A DNA stretch of 25,295 nt. Origin: Polyangium jinanense. GTDB lineage: Bacteria; Myxococcota; Polyangia; Polyangiales; Polyangiaceae. The notes beneath the pieces are model-generated. The model was given only the letters and a program-made list of their open reading frames with translations, was not told the origin of the DNA and made no database searches. The translations under genes and the position numbers were made by a program. The DNA is taken from positions 1 through 25,295 of the forward strand of contig NZ_JAGTJJ010000102.1 in the NCBI RefSeq assembly GCF_028435365.1. Reading direction: 5' to 3'. This document shows positions 7,334-13,941 of the stretch, in pieces; within the stretch, counting starts at the first letter, position 1, and each line of letters begins with the position of its first letter.

Positions 7334-8310
7334 ACGACTTAGAGCCCGAGCGCCGCATCGCCAGACTGTTTGCCCAAAAGCACGCGATTACGCCGCCTGT
7401 ACCTGTTGAATCTCTCATAGGAAAACTAGCGGATGTCGAATACGCGAGCTTTCCCGGAAGCTGGGATGCGCTGCTGCTCACTCGCCCGAACGCAAGGCCA
7501 AAGATCGTGGTGTCGTCCGATGTGACGAGCACAAGGAGACTAAGGTTTACGCTCGCCCATGAAATCGGGCACTTGATCATTCCGTGGTCTGTTGGAGCAA
7601 TGTTTTGTCATGCAAACGCATCGTATCACGTCGATGACGATTTGCTCCGGACGCTGGAGGCAGAGGCCAATCGTTTCGCCTCGGAACTGCTGTTTCCGAT
7701 TGCATGGGTGCAGCAACGCTTATCGGAACGAAGTGGTGCGCTGGCTGATTTCGTCCTGAAACTTGCCGACGAATCGCAGGTATCACCCATTGTGGCCGTG
7801 CTGGGCATGGGGCGCGTGTGCCCACCGGATACCGTTCTCATGATTGTAAGTGCTGACGGAAGTATTAAGTATCGATCTGTTGCCCCGCGTTCCAACTGGA
7901 GCTTGCCTGATCGATGGGGCGAAGACGCGAGCCGGGAAATGCGTGCAGCCGGAGCATTGATTACGAGCGTCGATTATGACATTGGCATGCTGGTCGCCGT
8001 AGAACTGCCGCAGGGCCAAAGCATTACCGTGTCGCGACCAGCGGGTAGCTCGAAAGATATATTGAATTCCATTCTTGATGATGTTTGCCAAGGTTCTGAA
8101 CAAAAGAATTCTTGGCGCGGCATCGTCAGGGGGATCGCTGGATATGCAATGAGTAGATCCAGCAGTGTTTCCCACGCTGGGATCTGTGCGGTGATACGTC
8201 AGCGGTTCGTCGGCCGCGAGGATTTACGGGCTTTCCGTACACACAGGTTATTCGACGAGTTCGTGGAGGCGGCGGCTTACGAGTTGGCGGTAAAGAAATC
8301 CGCTCGCTAA
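7306..8310 (+). CDS. ImmA/IrrE family zinc metallo-endopeptidase
   Basis: A 334-residue soluble protein with the family's core: FTLAHEIGHLI (H85-E86-x-x-H89) and, about 30 residues on, TLEAEANRFASELLFP, which supplies the third zinc ligand and the conserved EAN-FA-ELL-P block. Relatives such as ImmA of ICEBs1 and IrrE of Deinococcus cleave HTH repressors in response to stress. The C-terminal 150 residues are less conserved. ATG 7306 overlaps the preceding gene by 28 bases, so all three genes form one overlapping operon. Two readings fit: it cleaves the small acidic protein and frees the ribonuclease, or it cleaves the HTH regulator encoded convergently at 8452-9138. GC is lower than in the resident genes. 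Confidence 0.9.
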   Translation: MARADQSPVDDLEPERRIARLFAQKHAITPPVPVESLIGKLADVEYASFPGSWDALLLTRPNARPKIVVSSDVTSTRRLRFTLAHEIGHLIIPWSVGAMFCHANASYHVDDDLLRTLEAEANRFASELLFPIAWVQQRLSERSGALADFVLKLADESQVSPIVAVLGMGRVCPPDTVLMIVSADGSIKYRSVAPRSNWSLPDRWGEDASREMRAAGALITSVDYDIGMLVAVELPQGQSITVSRPAGSSKDILNSILDDVCQGSEQKNSWRGIVRGIAGYAMSRSSSVSHAGICAVIRQRFVGREDLRAFRTHRLFDEFVEAAAYELAVKKSAR

Positions 8311-8451
8311 CCCGTGCTTGCGCGGCAGGCAGCGCGTAGAACGTGCGCGGGGTCACGGGACGTGGCACGTCCAGCGCTCGACGTTGTTTGCCGCACGGAC
8401 GCGCGCGTTCCGGCGTTCGTCCGTGCGTTCGTTCGCGCGTTGCGGGTCCGT

Positions 8452-9138
8452 TTACGCGGCGTTTCGTCGGGGCTCGCGCCCGTGGCGCTTGGCCTGTAGA
8501 GCCTCGAAACGGTCGGCGATCAGGGCCCCGATCCCGATCTCGGCCTTCACCACGACCCCGGCCGCGTCGATCGCGTCAAACACCGCGTCCACGAGATCCG
8601 ACATGACCCCCTCGAACTCGGGGTGACTCTCGATCGATGCGGTCTGTTCGAGCTTCGCCAGCGCGGTAAGGGCCGTGATCCGCTTCCCTTCCAGCGTCGC
8701 GATCTGCGCCGGGGAGAGCTTGCCCGCCTGAAGGATCTTCGTCAGCCGTGCGACGCTCGCGCGTAGCTCCTCCGCGGTCGTTCCGAGGACGGGCGGCGCA
8801 TCGGACGACGGCGGCGCTTCCGCTTCCGTGCGCGGGGCTTCCGTGCGCGAAGTAGCGGAAGGCGCGGCCTTCCCCTCACCGGTACGTGTCCACCAGGACC
8901 ACGCGATCGGGGGGATGTCTGCCAGGGCTTCGAGTTTTTCGAGGTACGGCGCCGCTGGCGTTCGGCCTTGTTTCCAGCCCGTCAGCAGGCCCGGACTACA
9001 CCCGAGACGCGCGGCGAGCTCCCGGTAGCCCGTAGCTCCCCGCCATGCGTCAAGGCGTGTCCAGCCTACGGAAACCCACCCCTCGCCGGGGCAAGACGTG
9101 GCGAACTTGGCACCGTCCGGAGCGTCGAAGCGAACCAT
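8452..9138 (-). CDS. HTH (XRE-like) regulator of the mobile element
   Basis: A 228-residue protein. Residues 26-75 hold a Cro/CI-type helix-turn-helix (TGYRELAARLGCSPGLLTGW, then KQGRTPAAPYLEKLEALADI). An acidic Pro/Ser/Thr linker follows, then a long charged helical region (TTAEELRASVARLTKILQAG, AQIATLEGKRITALTALAKL) that could dimerise as a coiled coil. ATG 9138 follows a promoter-like TTGACG overlapped by a perfect inverted repeat, so autoregulation is likely. It faces the ImmA-like peptidase gene, which makes it a candidate ImmR-type repressor and peptidase substrate. A phage small-terminase-like role is an alternative for an HTH plus coiled coil, but no large subunit is present. Confidence 0.7.
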   Translation of the reverse strand: MVRFDAPDGAKFATSCPGEGWVSVGWTRLDAWRGATGYRELAARLGCSPGLLTGWKQGRTPAAPYLEKLEALADIPPIAWSWWTRTGEGKAAPSATSRTEAPRTEAEAPPSSDAPPVLGTTAEELRASVARLTKILQAGKLSPAQIATLEGKRITALTALAKLEQTASIESHPEFEGVMSDLVDAVFDAIDAAGVVVKAEIGIGALIADRFEALQAKRHGREPRRNAA

Positions 9139-9160
9139 GGAAACAGTGTGATTCGTTGCG

Positions 9161-9189
9161 TCGTGAACGTCAAACGGATCTGTTCACGA
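9161..9189 (-). promoter_or_regulatory. Inverted-repeat operator over the HTH gene promoter
   Basis: TCGTGAAC (9161-9168) and GTTCACGA (9182-9189) are a perfect 8-bp inverted repeat with arms 21 bases, two helical turns, apart. On the minus strand TTGACG at about 9173-9168 can serve as a -35, with CACACT 17 bases on, ahead of ATG 9138. A dimeric HTH protein binding here would cover the -35, as expected for autorepression. Confidence 0.5.
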
Positions 9190-9219
9190 TTCGCGAGCGG
9201 GGGGCGCGTGCCGCACTGA

Positions 9220-9423
9220 TCAGGTCAAATCTCTAATAATTTCAAGCAGAAGCCTCTGCGCAAATTCGTGCTTGGGTATGCCCGAAGGGGCGCCGTCGTT
9301 CCTGTGCCCCCGATAACGAACGGTCATCACCCCCCCTTCGATCGTGTACGTTGCGCGATATTCCGCACCGTTGTGCTCGACTGTGAAGTCGACGGCTTCC
9401 GGGGTTTGCCTGCCTTTCGACAT
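9220..9423 (-). CDS. Small protein of unknown function
   Basis: A 67-residue protein starting at ATG 9423, preceded by the purine-rich GAAAGAG. It reads as a small beta-rich fold: AVDFTVEHNGAEYRATYTIE, then GGVMTVRYRGHRND, then a C-terminal helix (KHEFAQRLLLEIIRDL). The open frame extends upstream to 10053, but that part is arginine-rich. It lies upstream of the HTH gene on the same strand, 81 bases away, with the operator between them. No family recognised. Confidence 0.5.
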   Translation of the reverse strand: MSKGRQTPEAVDFTVEHNGAEYRATYTIEGGVMTVRYRGHRNDGAPSGIPKHEFAQRLLLEIIRDLT

Positions 9424-9429
9424 GATCTC

Positions 9430-9990
9430 TTTCACGCGGTCTGAGGTGTCCGCGCCTCCGATTTGGCAGCGATCTAGCCTTGGTTGCGTTCTCTGCGCAA
9501 CGGCCTCTCGAGGTGACCGGCGCGCTCGACCCCGCCGACCTCGACCCCGGCGACGCTCGCGAGCAGGCCCGGCGTTCCCGGCGTTCCCAGGCGTTCCCCG
9601 GCCGGCAGGAACGCGAGCGACGAGCAGGACCAGGGCGATGCCCTCGGGCCCGAGGTCGACGCCACCTCGACCCCGCGGCGCTCGACCGCGACGAGCTCCC
9701 GGGCGATGCCGCCGACGTGGGGCTCGACGTCCAGGACCACGGCGATCACCTCGACCCGCCCGGCGAGAAGAGCGGCGAGGAGGGACGTGCACGCGAGCGG
9801 CAACGCCGGCCCGGCCCTCGACCCCGGCGACGTCTCCGCCGTTCACCACGATCCCGGCGCGCTTCGGCCGCCGCGCGAAAGTCGCCTCCCTTGCGCCCGA
9901 CGAGCCCCCGCACTGTGTTGGCAATCTGCCATCCCCGGGCCACCAAACCCCGCCCCTTGGCACTCCGCCGCACCGATTCCCGAACCTGTA
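9430..9990 (-). pseudogene. Coding-like minus-strand stretch spread over three frames
   Basis: No single frame is convincing, but sensible protein text moves between minus-strand frames in order: GLVARGWQIANTVRGLVGRK (about 9960-9890), KRAGIVVNGGDVAGVEGRAG (about 9860-9800), LLAALLAGRVEVIAVVLDVE followed by PHVGGIARELVAVERRGVEV (about 9785-9665), then DLGPEGIALVLLVARVPAGR (about 9655-9595). The alternative frames at each place are arginine/proline-rich or look like antisense. This suggests one gene of perhaps 170 codons broken by several indels, either a decayed gene or one damaged by sequence errors. I cannot name it. Confidence 0.35.
9573..9598 (-). repeat. Three reverse copies of the GGGAACG motif
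   Basis: CGTTCCC occurs at 9573, 9582 and 9592 (spacing 9 and 10), so GGGAACG runs on the minus strand. The same heptamer forms the large forward array 500 bases to the right. Confidence 0.6.
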
Positions 9991-10044
9991 ACCCCGCTCT
10001 CTGTTCTTCTCACTTCCCGCACCGAGACGGCGCCCCGGCGGAGA

Positions 10045-10088
10045 CGTTCCCACGTTCCCGCCCCTAAAGGGGCGGGGAACGGGGAACG
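10045..10088. repeat. Long hairpin built from the same motif
   Basis: The arm at 10045-10065 (CGTTCCCACGTTCCCGCCCC and one more base) pairs with 10068-10088 with only two single-base bulges, leaving a two-base loop. It places two CGTTCCC and two GGGAACG copies face to face at the left edge of the forward array. It resembles an origin or termination hairpin more than a simple transcription terminator, as no T-run follows. Confidence 0.6.
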
Positions 10089-10116
10089 CTCGCCTAGCGC
10101 CGATGGGAGCACCGAC

Positions 10117-10296
10117 GGGAAGGCATGGGAATGCCCTGGGAACGTGCTGGGAACGCTTGGGAACGCTACGCGAGCAGCTACCGCGCGCCCGTGGGAATGT
10201 TTGGGAATGTACACTCGACCTTGACGCCCGTCCCCTGGGAACGTGCTGGGAACGCTTGGGAATGCCTGGGAACGCCGGAGGGAGCGCCAGGGAACG
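10117..10296 (+). repeat. Iteron-like array of GGGAA(C/T)G spaced by one helical turn
   Basis: Twelve motif copies start at 10117 (GGGAAGG variant), 10127, 10138, 10149, 10159, 10193, 10203, 10237, 10248, 10258, 10268 and 10290. Steps are 10 or 11 bases inside clusters, 34 between clusters (twice) and 22 for the last, so most copies would face the same side of the helix. CTGGGAACGTGCTGGGAACG occurs twice, 99 bases apart. The array lies just before the gene at 10352, in an element that encodes its own primase/helicase. A replication origin or a multi-site operator is the likely role. Confidence 0.7.
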
Positions 10297-10351
10297 CGCT
10301 CGGCCGATCTAGACCCCGGCACCCGCGCGCCGGTAGCCTCCGCGCTCGACC

Positions 10352-11092
10352 ATGAGCACCGACCCCGACCACAACGACGACGCGCCCGCGGATGACGCGG
10401 TAGCCCAACTGTTACGCAGTTCGCTGACGCCCGAGGAGTGGGAACGCGTGCGCGCCGCTCATGAAAGATCGGGTCAGATAATTCGCGCACTCATGCAATG
10501 GGGATGGCATGAATCTGTGCGCCCACTTGTCGCCGAAAACGTCACGGATGACGAATTGAGTCAGGCACACGATCTGGTTAGTGATATCGTGAATGCATTG
10601 CGCACTGGTCGACGTCTTGACCTTGCCAGAATACCGCTCGCGCTCAACGTGATGAGGGACGTCCCAAACCCCCGCGAGAAGGAGGCCGTTAAGCTGCGCT
10701 TTCTCTCGATGTTCTGTGAATGCGCATTGACATGGCTGCACTTCGCGAAGCACGACCCAGAAAGGGTGCACCAGTTTGCTCCCACTTCGGTCCTGACCGA
10801 TTACGATCCTGCTTTTGCCAAGCTCGACAATACATTATTTGATCAGTGCGTCAAAGAGATTACATGGGGTAAGCGTGGTCCGGGTGCGAATGGTTGGATC
10901 CGTGCTGCTGCCCGGGTAGCGGCCAGCGTCGGTGCTTTCGGGTATGCCGAAAAGTACCAGGACGAAAACGAGCGCTTCGAAGCGTTCAACAATCACTTCG
11001 GCAAGCTGTGGAGCAAGGCCGACAGGGAACGGTTCCCCGACCCCGACCCGCGGCGGTTTCCAAAGCCCAAGCCATCAGTGCGCAAAAAATAA
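10352..11092 (+). CDS. Unknown protein of the mobile element
   Basis: A 246-residue protein starting at ATG 10352, which begins with a very acidic tail (STDPDHNDDAPADDAVAQLL). The body is helical (LTPEEWERVRAAHERSGQII, RALMQWGWHESVRPLVAENV, LRFLSMFCECALTWLHFAK) and the end is basic (FPKPKPSVRKK). No catalytic motif or HTH is evident and I do not recognise a family. The middle is clearly lower in GC than the ends. No Shine-Dalgarno is visible. Its position directly behind the repeat array suggests it is controlled by, or binds, those repeats; that is inference only. Confidence 0.65.
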   Translation: MSTDPDHNDDAPADDAVAQLLRSSLTPEEWERVRAAHERSGQIIRALMQWGWHESVRPLVAENVTDDELSQAHDLVSDIVNALRTGRRLDLARIPLALNVMRDVPNPREKEAVKLRFLSMFCECALTWLHFAKHDPERVHQFAPTSVLTDYDPAFAKLDNTLFDQCVKEITWGKRGPGANGWIRAAARVAASVGAFGYAEKYQDENERFEAFNNHFGKLWSKADRERFPDPDPRRFPKPKPSVRKK

Positions 11093-11093
11093 G

Positions 11094-11147
11094 CTTACTC
11101 GCGGAGTAAGACTTACTGGCGGAGTAAGTCTTACTCACGAGGTAAGC
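11094..11147. repeat. Three tandem 18-bp palindromic repeats
   Basis: CTTACTCGCGGAGTAAGA (11094), CTTACTGGCGGAGTAAGT (11112) and CTTACTCACGAGGTAAGC (11130) follow head to tail with an exact 18-bp period. Each unit is itself a palindrome (CTTACT-N5-AGTAAG; the third is imperfect). The array starts two bases after a stop codon and lies upstream of the HTH gene at 11223. A further half-site AGTAAG lies at 11174-11179. This is typical of an operator for a dimeric regulator, or of short iterons. Confidence 0.85.
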
Positions 11148-11181
11148 ATATGTTTTCATTGAACTACTTTGAAAGTAAGCT

Positions 11182-11222
11182 TTGACGGCTTCTTTCGCGG
11201 GGATTACTTCTTAACCCCGCCA
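11182..11222 (+). promoter_or_regulatory. Promoter and hairpin directly before the HTH gene
   Basis: TTGACG (11182-11187) and TACTTC (11205-11210), spaced by 17 bases, would start transcription within about ten bases of ATG 11223, giving a nearly leaderless message; in agreement, no Shine-Dalgarno is seen. GCGGGG (11197-11202) and CCCCGC (11215-11220) form an inverted repeat over the -10 region that could be a further operator. Confidence 0.4.
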
Positions 11223-11447
11223 ATGACGCAGTTACTCACGAAGACCCAGCTTGCCCACGTGCTCGCCGGCATCGCAGGAACGGAGCACAAGACCGCGCTA
11301 CGGTATCTCGACGGCGAGGCCGTACGGCAGACCGTCCGCGAACGGCTGGATCTCGCCCGGCGTCAATGGGACGACATGGTAGCGACCTACCAGGCGAGCC
11401 AAGCGGCGCGCGCCCAACCGGGAGGCCCCGAGCATGCCGCCCGTTGA
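11223..11447 (+). CDS. Small HTH DNA-binding protein
   Basis: A 74-residue protein starting at ATG 11223 (MTQLLTKTQLAHVLAGIAGT). The segment TKTQLAHVLAGIAGTEHKTA followed by LRYLDGEAVRQTVRERLDLA looks like a LacI/Cro-type recognition helix pair, with a helical tail ending near an Ala/Pro-rich end. The frame is open from 11169, but that would need a TTG start inside the promoter region. Its gene overlaps the next by 14 bases, so it heads an operon with the excisionase-like and primase genes. It is the natural candidate to bind the 18-bp palindromes. Confidence 0.65.
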   Translation: MTQLLTKTQLAHVLAGIAGTEHKTALRYLDGEAVRQTVRERLDLARRQWDDMVATYQASQAARAQPGGPEHAAR

Positions 11448-11868
11448 CCCCGTGCCCGACGTCGCGGAAGCCCTGCGCCCGCTCGCGTCCCTGCTCGTCA
11501 CGATCGTGCGTGAGGAAGCGGCGAAGCAGGCCAAAGGCGACGAGGGACCGCGGTACTACGACAAGAAAACGTTCCCCTGGGGTGAACGCGCCTTTGAGCG
11601 GCTCACGGTGCAAGGGAAGCTCCGGAGCTTCAAGGCGCCCGACGGGAAGACGATCCTCGTCCTACGGGAAGAGGCTCACGCGTTCATCGAAGCGCAGGAG
11701 GGCGCGCGGCCCCGAGCTCCCCGCCCGCCTCCCCAGGCGCGCGCGCTCGCGCCCGAGGAGATCACGACCGACATGATCGGCGATGCCATGATGCGCGGCG
11801 AAGGCGTACGGCAACGCGGCCAAGGAACACGGAGGCGCAATGGGCCCGCTACTCGACGCAGCCCTTAG
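11434..11868 (+). CDS. Excisionase-like winged-HTH protein
   Basis: A 144-residue protein with ATG 11434 preceded by GGAGG. The middle (YYDKKTFPWGERAFERLTVQ, then GKLRSFKAPDGKTILVLREE, then AHAFIE) is the compact winged-helix pattern seen in excisionases and MerR-like DNA-binding proteins: a first helix, a turn, a recognition helix and a short wing ending in a residue run that sets a lysine/arginine pair. N- and C-terminal parts are Pro/Arg-rich and probably flexible. It overlaps both neighbours (14 and 29 bases). In an integrase-bearing element it could guide excision, or act as a replication or operon regulator. Confidence 0.6.
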   Translation: MPPVDPVPDVAEALRPLASLLVTIVREEAAKQAKGDEGPRYYDKKTFPWGERAFERLTVQGKLRSFKAPDGKTILVLREEAHAFIEAQEGARPRAPRPPPQARALAPEEITTDMIGDAMMRGEGVRQRGQGTRRRNGPATRRSP

Positions 11869-13591
11869 TTACGCCAAGGCGTGGAAGTGGCCTGTCTTCC
11901 CGCTGCACGGCGTACACGGCGAGGGGGACGCTATCGCCTGCACGTGCGATGCCGGGCCGACGTGCGACCGCAAGGGCCGACACCCGAGGTTTCCCGAGGC
12001 GATCCAGCGCGCCACGTGCGACGAGGCGACGATCCGTCAATGGTGGGCGGAGTGCCCGGACGCGAACATCGGCCTTCCTACCGGCGCGACGTCCGGGATC
12101 GTGGCCCTCGAGATCAACCCCGCGGAAGACGGCGCCGCCACGATATATGATGCACTCGAGGCAGGGCACGAGCTGCCCGGCGTTCCGTGGCTTGATACGA
12201 GCAGCGGAGCCCTGCACCTATTCCAGGCGCCCGAAGATCCAATCAAGGGCCGGCTCCCGGTGGATCGTGGCCTGTACCTCCGCGGCGACGGGTCGTTTGT
12301 CGTGCTTGAACCGTCCACAAGCGAGGACGGCTCCCCGTACAGGTTCCGGGACGGTGCGGGCCCTGGCATGGTTGCCCCCGTGCCCTTGCCGCCGTGGATC
12401 CTGGACAAGGTAGCAGGGCGGCAGCCGAGCGACGCGAAGCCCCCTGCCGAGCCCGACGGGTATATATTCGCCGTCCGATCGGCCGCTGACATATTCGAGG
12501 CGCCGATATCGGATGCTGACTGGCTCGTTCGTGGATTGCAGCTATGCCGCGGCGCTAGGCCGGCAATCGTTGTCGCATTCAGCGGAACAGGTAAAACCCT
12601 CATCCTACAGGCTCTCGTTCTGGCATGCGTCACGGGACGGGCGATATGGGGCTCCGAGCTGCTTTTGCCAAACGGAAGACTCCGCGTGCTCCACCTGGAC
12701 GTAGATCAAGGCGAGCGGGCATCGTTCAAGCGATATCGAAAACTCGCCCGCGGCATGGGCATTGATTGGAGAGCGGAGGTCCAGGGCCAGCTATGCTATC
12801 GCGCGTTTCCTCCCATGTCACTCACGGACGAAGACGCGGAGCAACGATTGCTTGCCAATGTGCGAGGTTACGACCTGGTAATCATCGACGCGTTTCTCGG
12901 GATGATCCCAGGGGAAGACGATAACAAGGCCACCGTAGGCCGGTTTCTCCACCTAATGCGACGCGTAGCAGCCGGTGCCAATGTTGGATTCGTCATCATT
13001 CACCACACTGGCAAGGGCGGGGGAGACGGAAGCAATGCCGCCATCGATCCTAAGCGAGCGCTGCGCGGCTCTTCAACTATCCGAGACAACGCGGGCGCCG
13101 TTTTTCTGATCTCCGGCGAAAAGGGCGAGCCCAAGCGCATCGAGCTCACCAAAGACGCGGAAGACTCAGACGGTGAGCCATTCGAGCCGATTTACGTCGA
13201 GTTTCGCGACATCCCGATAGGCGACAACCCGCGGGCGGCGCTCGACATCGTCGCGGTGACAGAGGACGAAGCCAAGGAACGGGCCGAGGAGGAGAAAAAG
13301 AAACAGTGGGCACCCACAATGAAAAAGGCTCTCCTCGCGACGCAACGCTGTCCAGGTATCAGCAAAACGAAGCTATTCGATGACGTCAAAGGCAACCGCG
13401 ACGTATTCAACGACGTCGTGGCATGGCTGCTGAGAAAGGGATTCGTCGAAAACAAGGGTAGCGACACGCGGCACAAGTACGAGCTCGGCGAGGTCGGCCA
13501 AGCGTGGCTTGACAAGCCCTTCGCAGGTTCGCGCCGCCCGTCCGGCGACGTCCGGACCGGCGAGACGGAGCCCGACCCCGAGCCCGAGTAG
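11840..13591 (+). CDS. Primase-polymerase / RepA-like helicase fusion
   Basis: A 583-residue replication protein. The N-terminal 190 residues are a bifunctional DNA primase/polymerase domain: SYAKAWKWPVFPLHGVHGEG, a cysteine-bearing CTCDAGPTCDRKGRHPR, WWAECPDANIGLPTGATSG, SSGALHLF (H126), and GLYLRGDGSFVVLEPS. The usual acidic motif DxD is replaced by E91-I-N93 in VALEINPAEDG. Residues 225-440 are a RecA-like ATPase of the RepA/AAA type: Walker A AFSGTGKT (K252, T253), LHLDVDQG, Walker B LVIIDAF (D350) and VIIHHTGKGGG. The C-terminal 110 residues may be a winged helix. ATG 11840 has GGAGG four bases before it. It probably unwinds and initiates replication of the excised element. Confidence 0.88.
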   Translation: MGPLLDAALSYAKAWKWPVFPLHGVHGEGDAIACTCDAGPTCDRKGRHPRFPEAIQRATCDEATIRQWWAECPDANIGLPTGATSGIVALEINPAEDGAATIYDALEAGHELPGVPWLDTSSGALHLFQAPEDPIKGRLPVDRGLYLRGDGSFVVLEPSTSEDGSPYRFRDGAGPGMVAPVPLPPWILDKVAGRQPSDAKPPAEPDGYIFAVRSAADIFEAPISDADWLVRGLQLCRGARPAIVVAFSGTGKTLILQALVLACVTGRAIWGSELLLPNGRLRVLHLDVDQGERASFKRYRKLARGMGIDWRAEVQGQLCYRAFPPMSLTDEDAEQRLLANVRGYDLVIIDAFLGMIPGEDDNKATVGRFLHLMRRVAAGANVGFVIIHHTGKGGGDGSNAAIDPKRALRGSSTIRDNAGAVFLISGEKGEPKRIELTKDAEDSDGEPFEPIYVEFRDIPIGDNPRAALDIVAVTEDEAKERAEEEKKKQWAPTMKKALLATQRCPGISKTKLFDDVKGNRDVFNDVVAWLLRKGFVENKGSDTRHKYELGEVGQAWLDKPFAGSRRPSGDVRTGETEPDPEPE

Positions 13592-13941
13592 CAGGCGAGC
13601 GGCCCGCGCGCGGTCCCAGGATGCCCGTGGACGCGCCCGCGACGCGCGGACGGGCGGACGAAGCTCCCAGGCTCGCGAGCCCCACGACGGGCGAGCCACG
13701 CGGCGAGGAAGGCCCTACGGGTCCGGCCCCCTCGACGCGCACCTTGACGCCGGCCCCCGCTTGTGCTCGCCTGTACGGGCAGTAACAAAAAAGCGGGGCC
13801 CGCCCGGTGCTGAACACGCCGAACGGACCCCTGAGCCAAACCCCGACAACAGCGAGGTTTGACCTATGGGCCTTTTAGCGCCTTTTTGGTCGAGATCCAG
13901 CGTTTTTCCATCCAACCCGTACAACGCGGAGGGCCGGTAAT
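13592..13941. other. Gap between primase and integrase genes
   Basis: 350 bases without a convincing gene; the first 170 are GC-rich low-complexity text. Near 13786-13805 TAACAAAAAAGCGGGGCCCG holds an A-run next to the palindrome CGGGGCCCG. The last 90 bases are GC-poorer, with T-runs (13870-13912), and likely carry the integrase promoter. GGAGGG at 13928-13933 is a good ribosome-binding site for ATG 13942. Confidence 0.45.

Noticed and set aside
8311..8451. Repeated GTTCG/CGTTC words between the peptidase and HTH genes
   Set aside because: Irregular spacing and no dyad; it looks like ordinary low-complexity GC-rich DNA.
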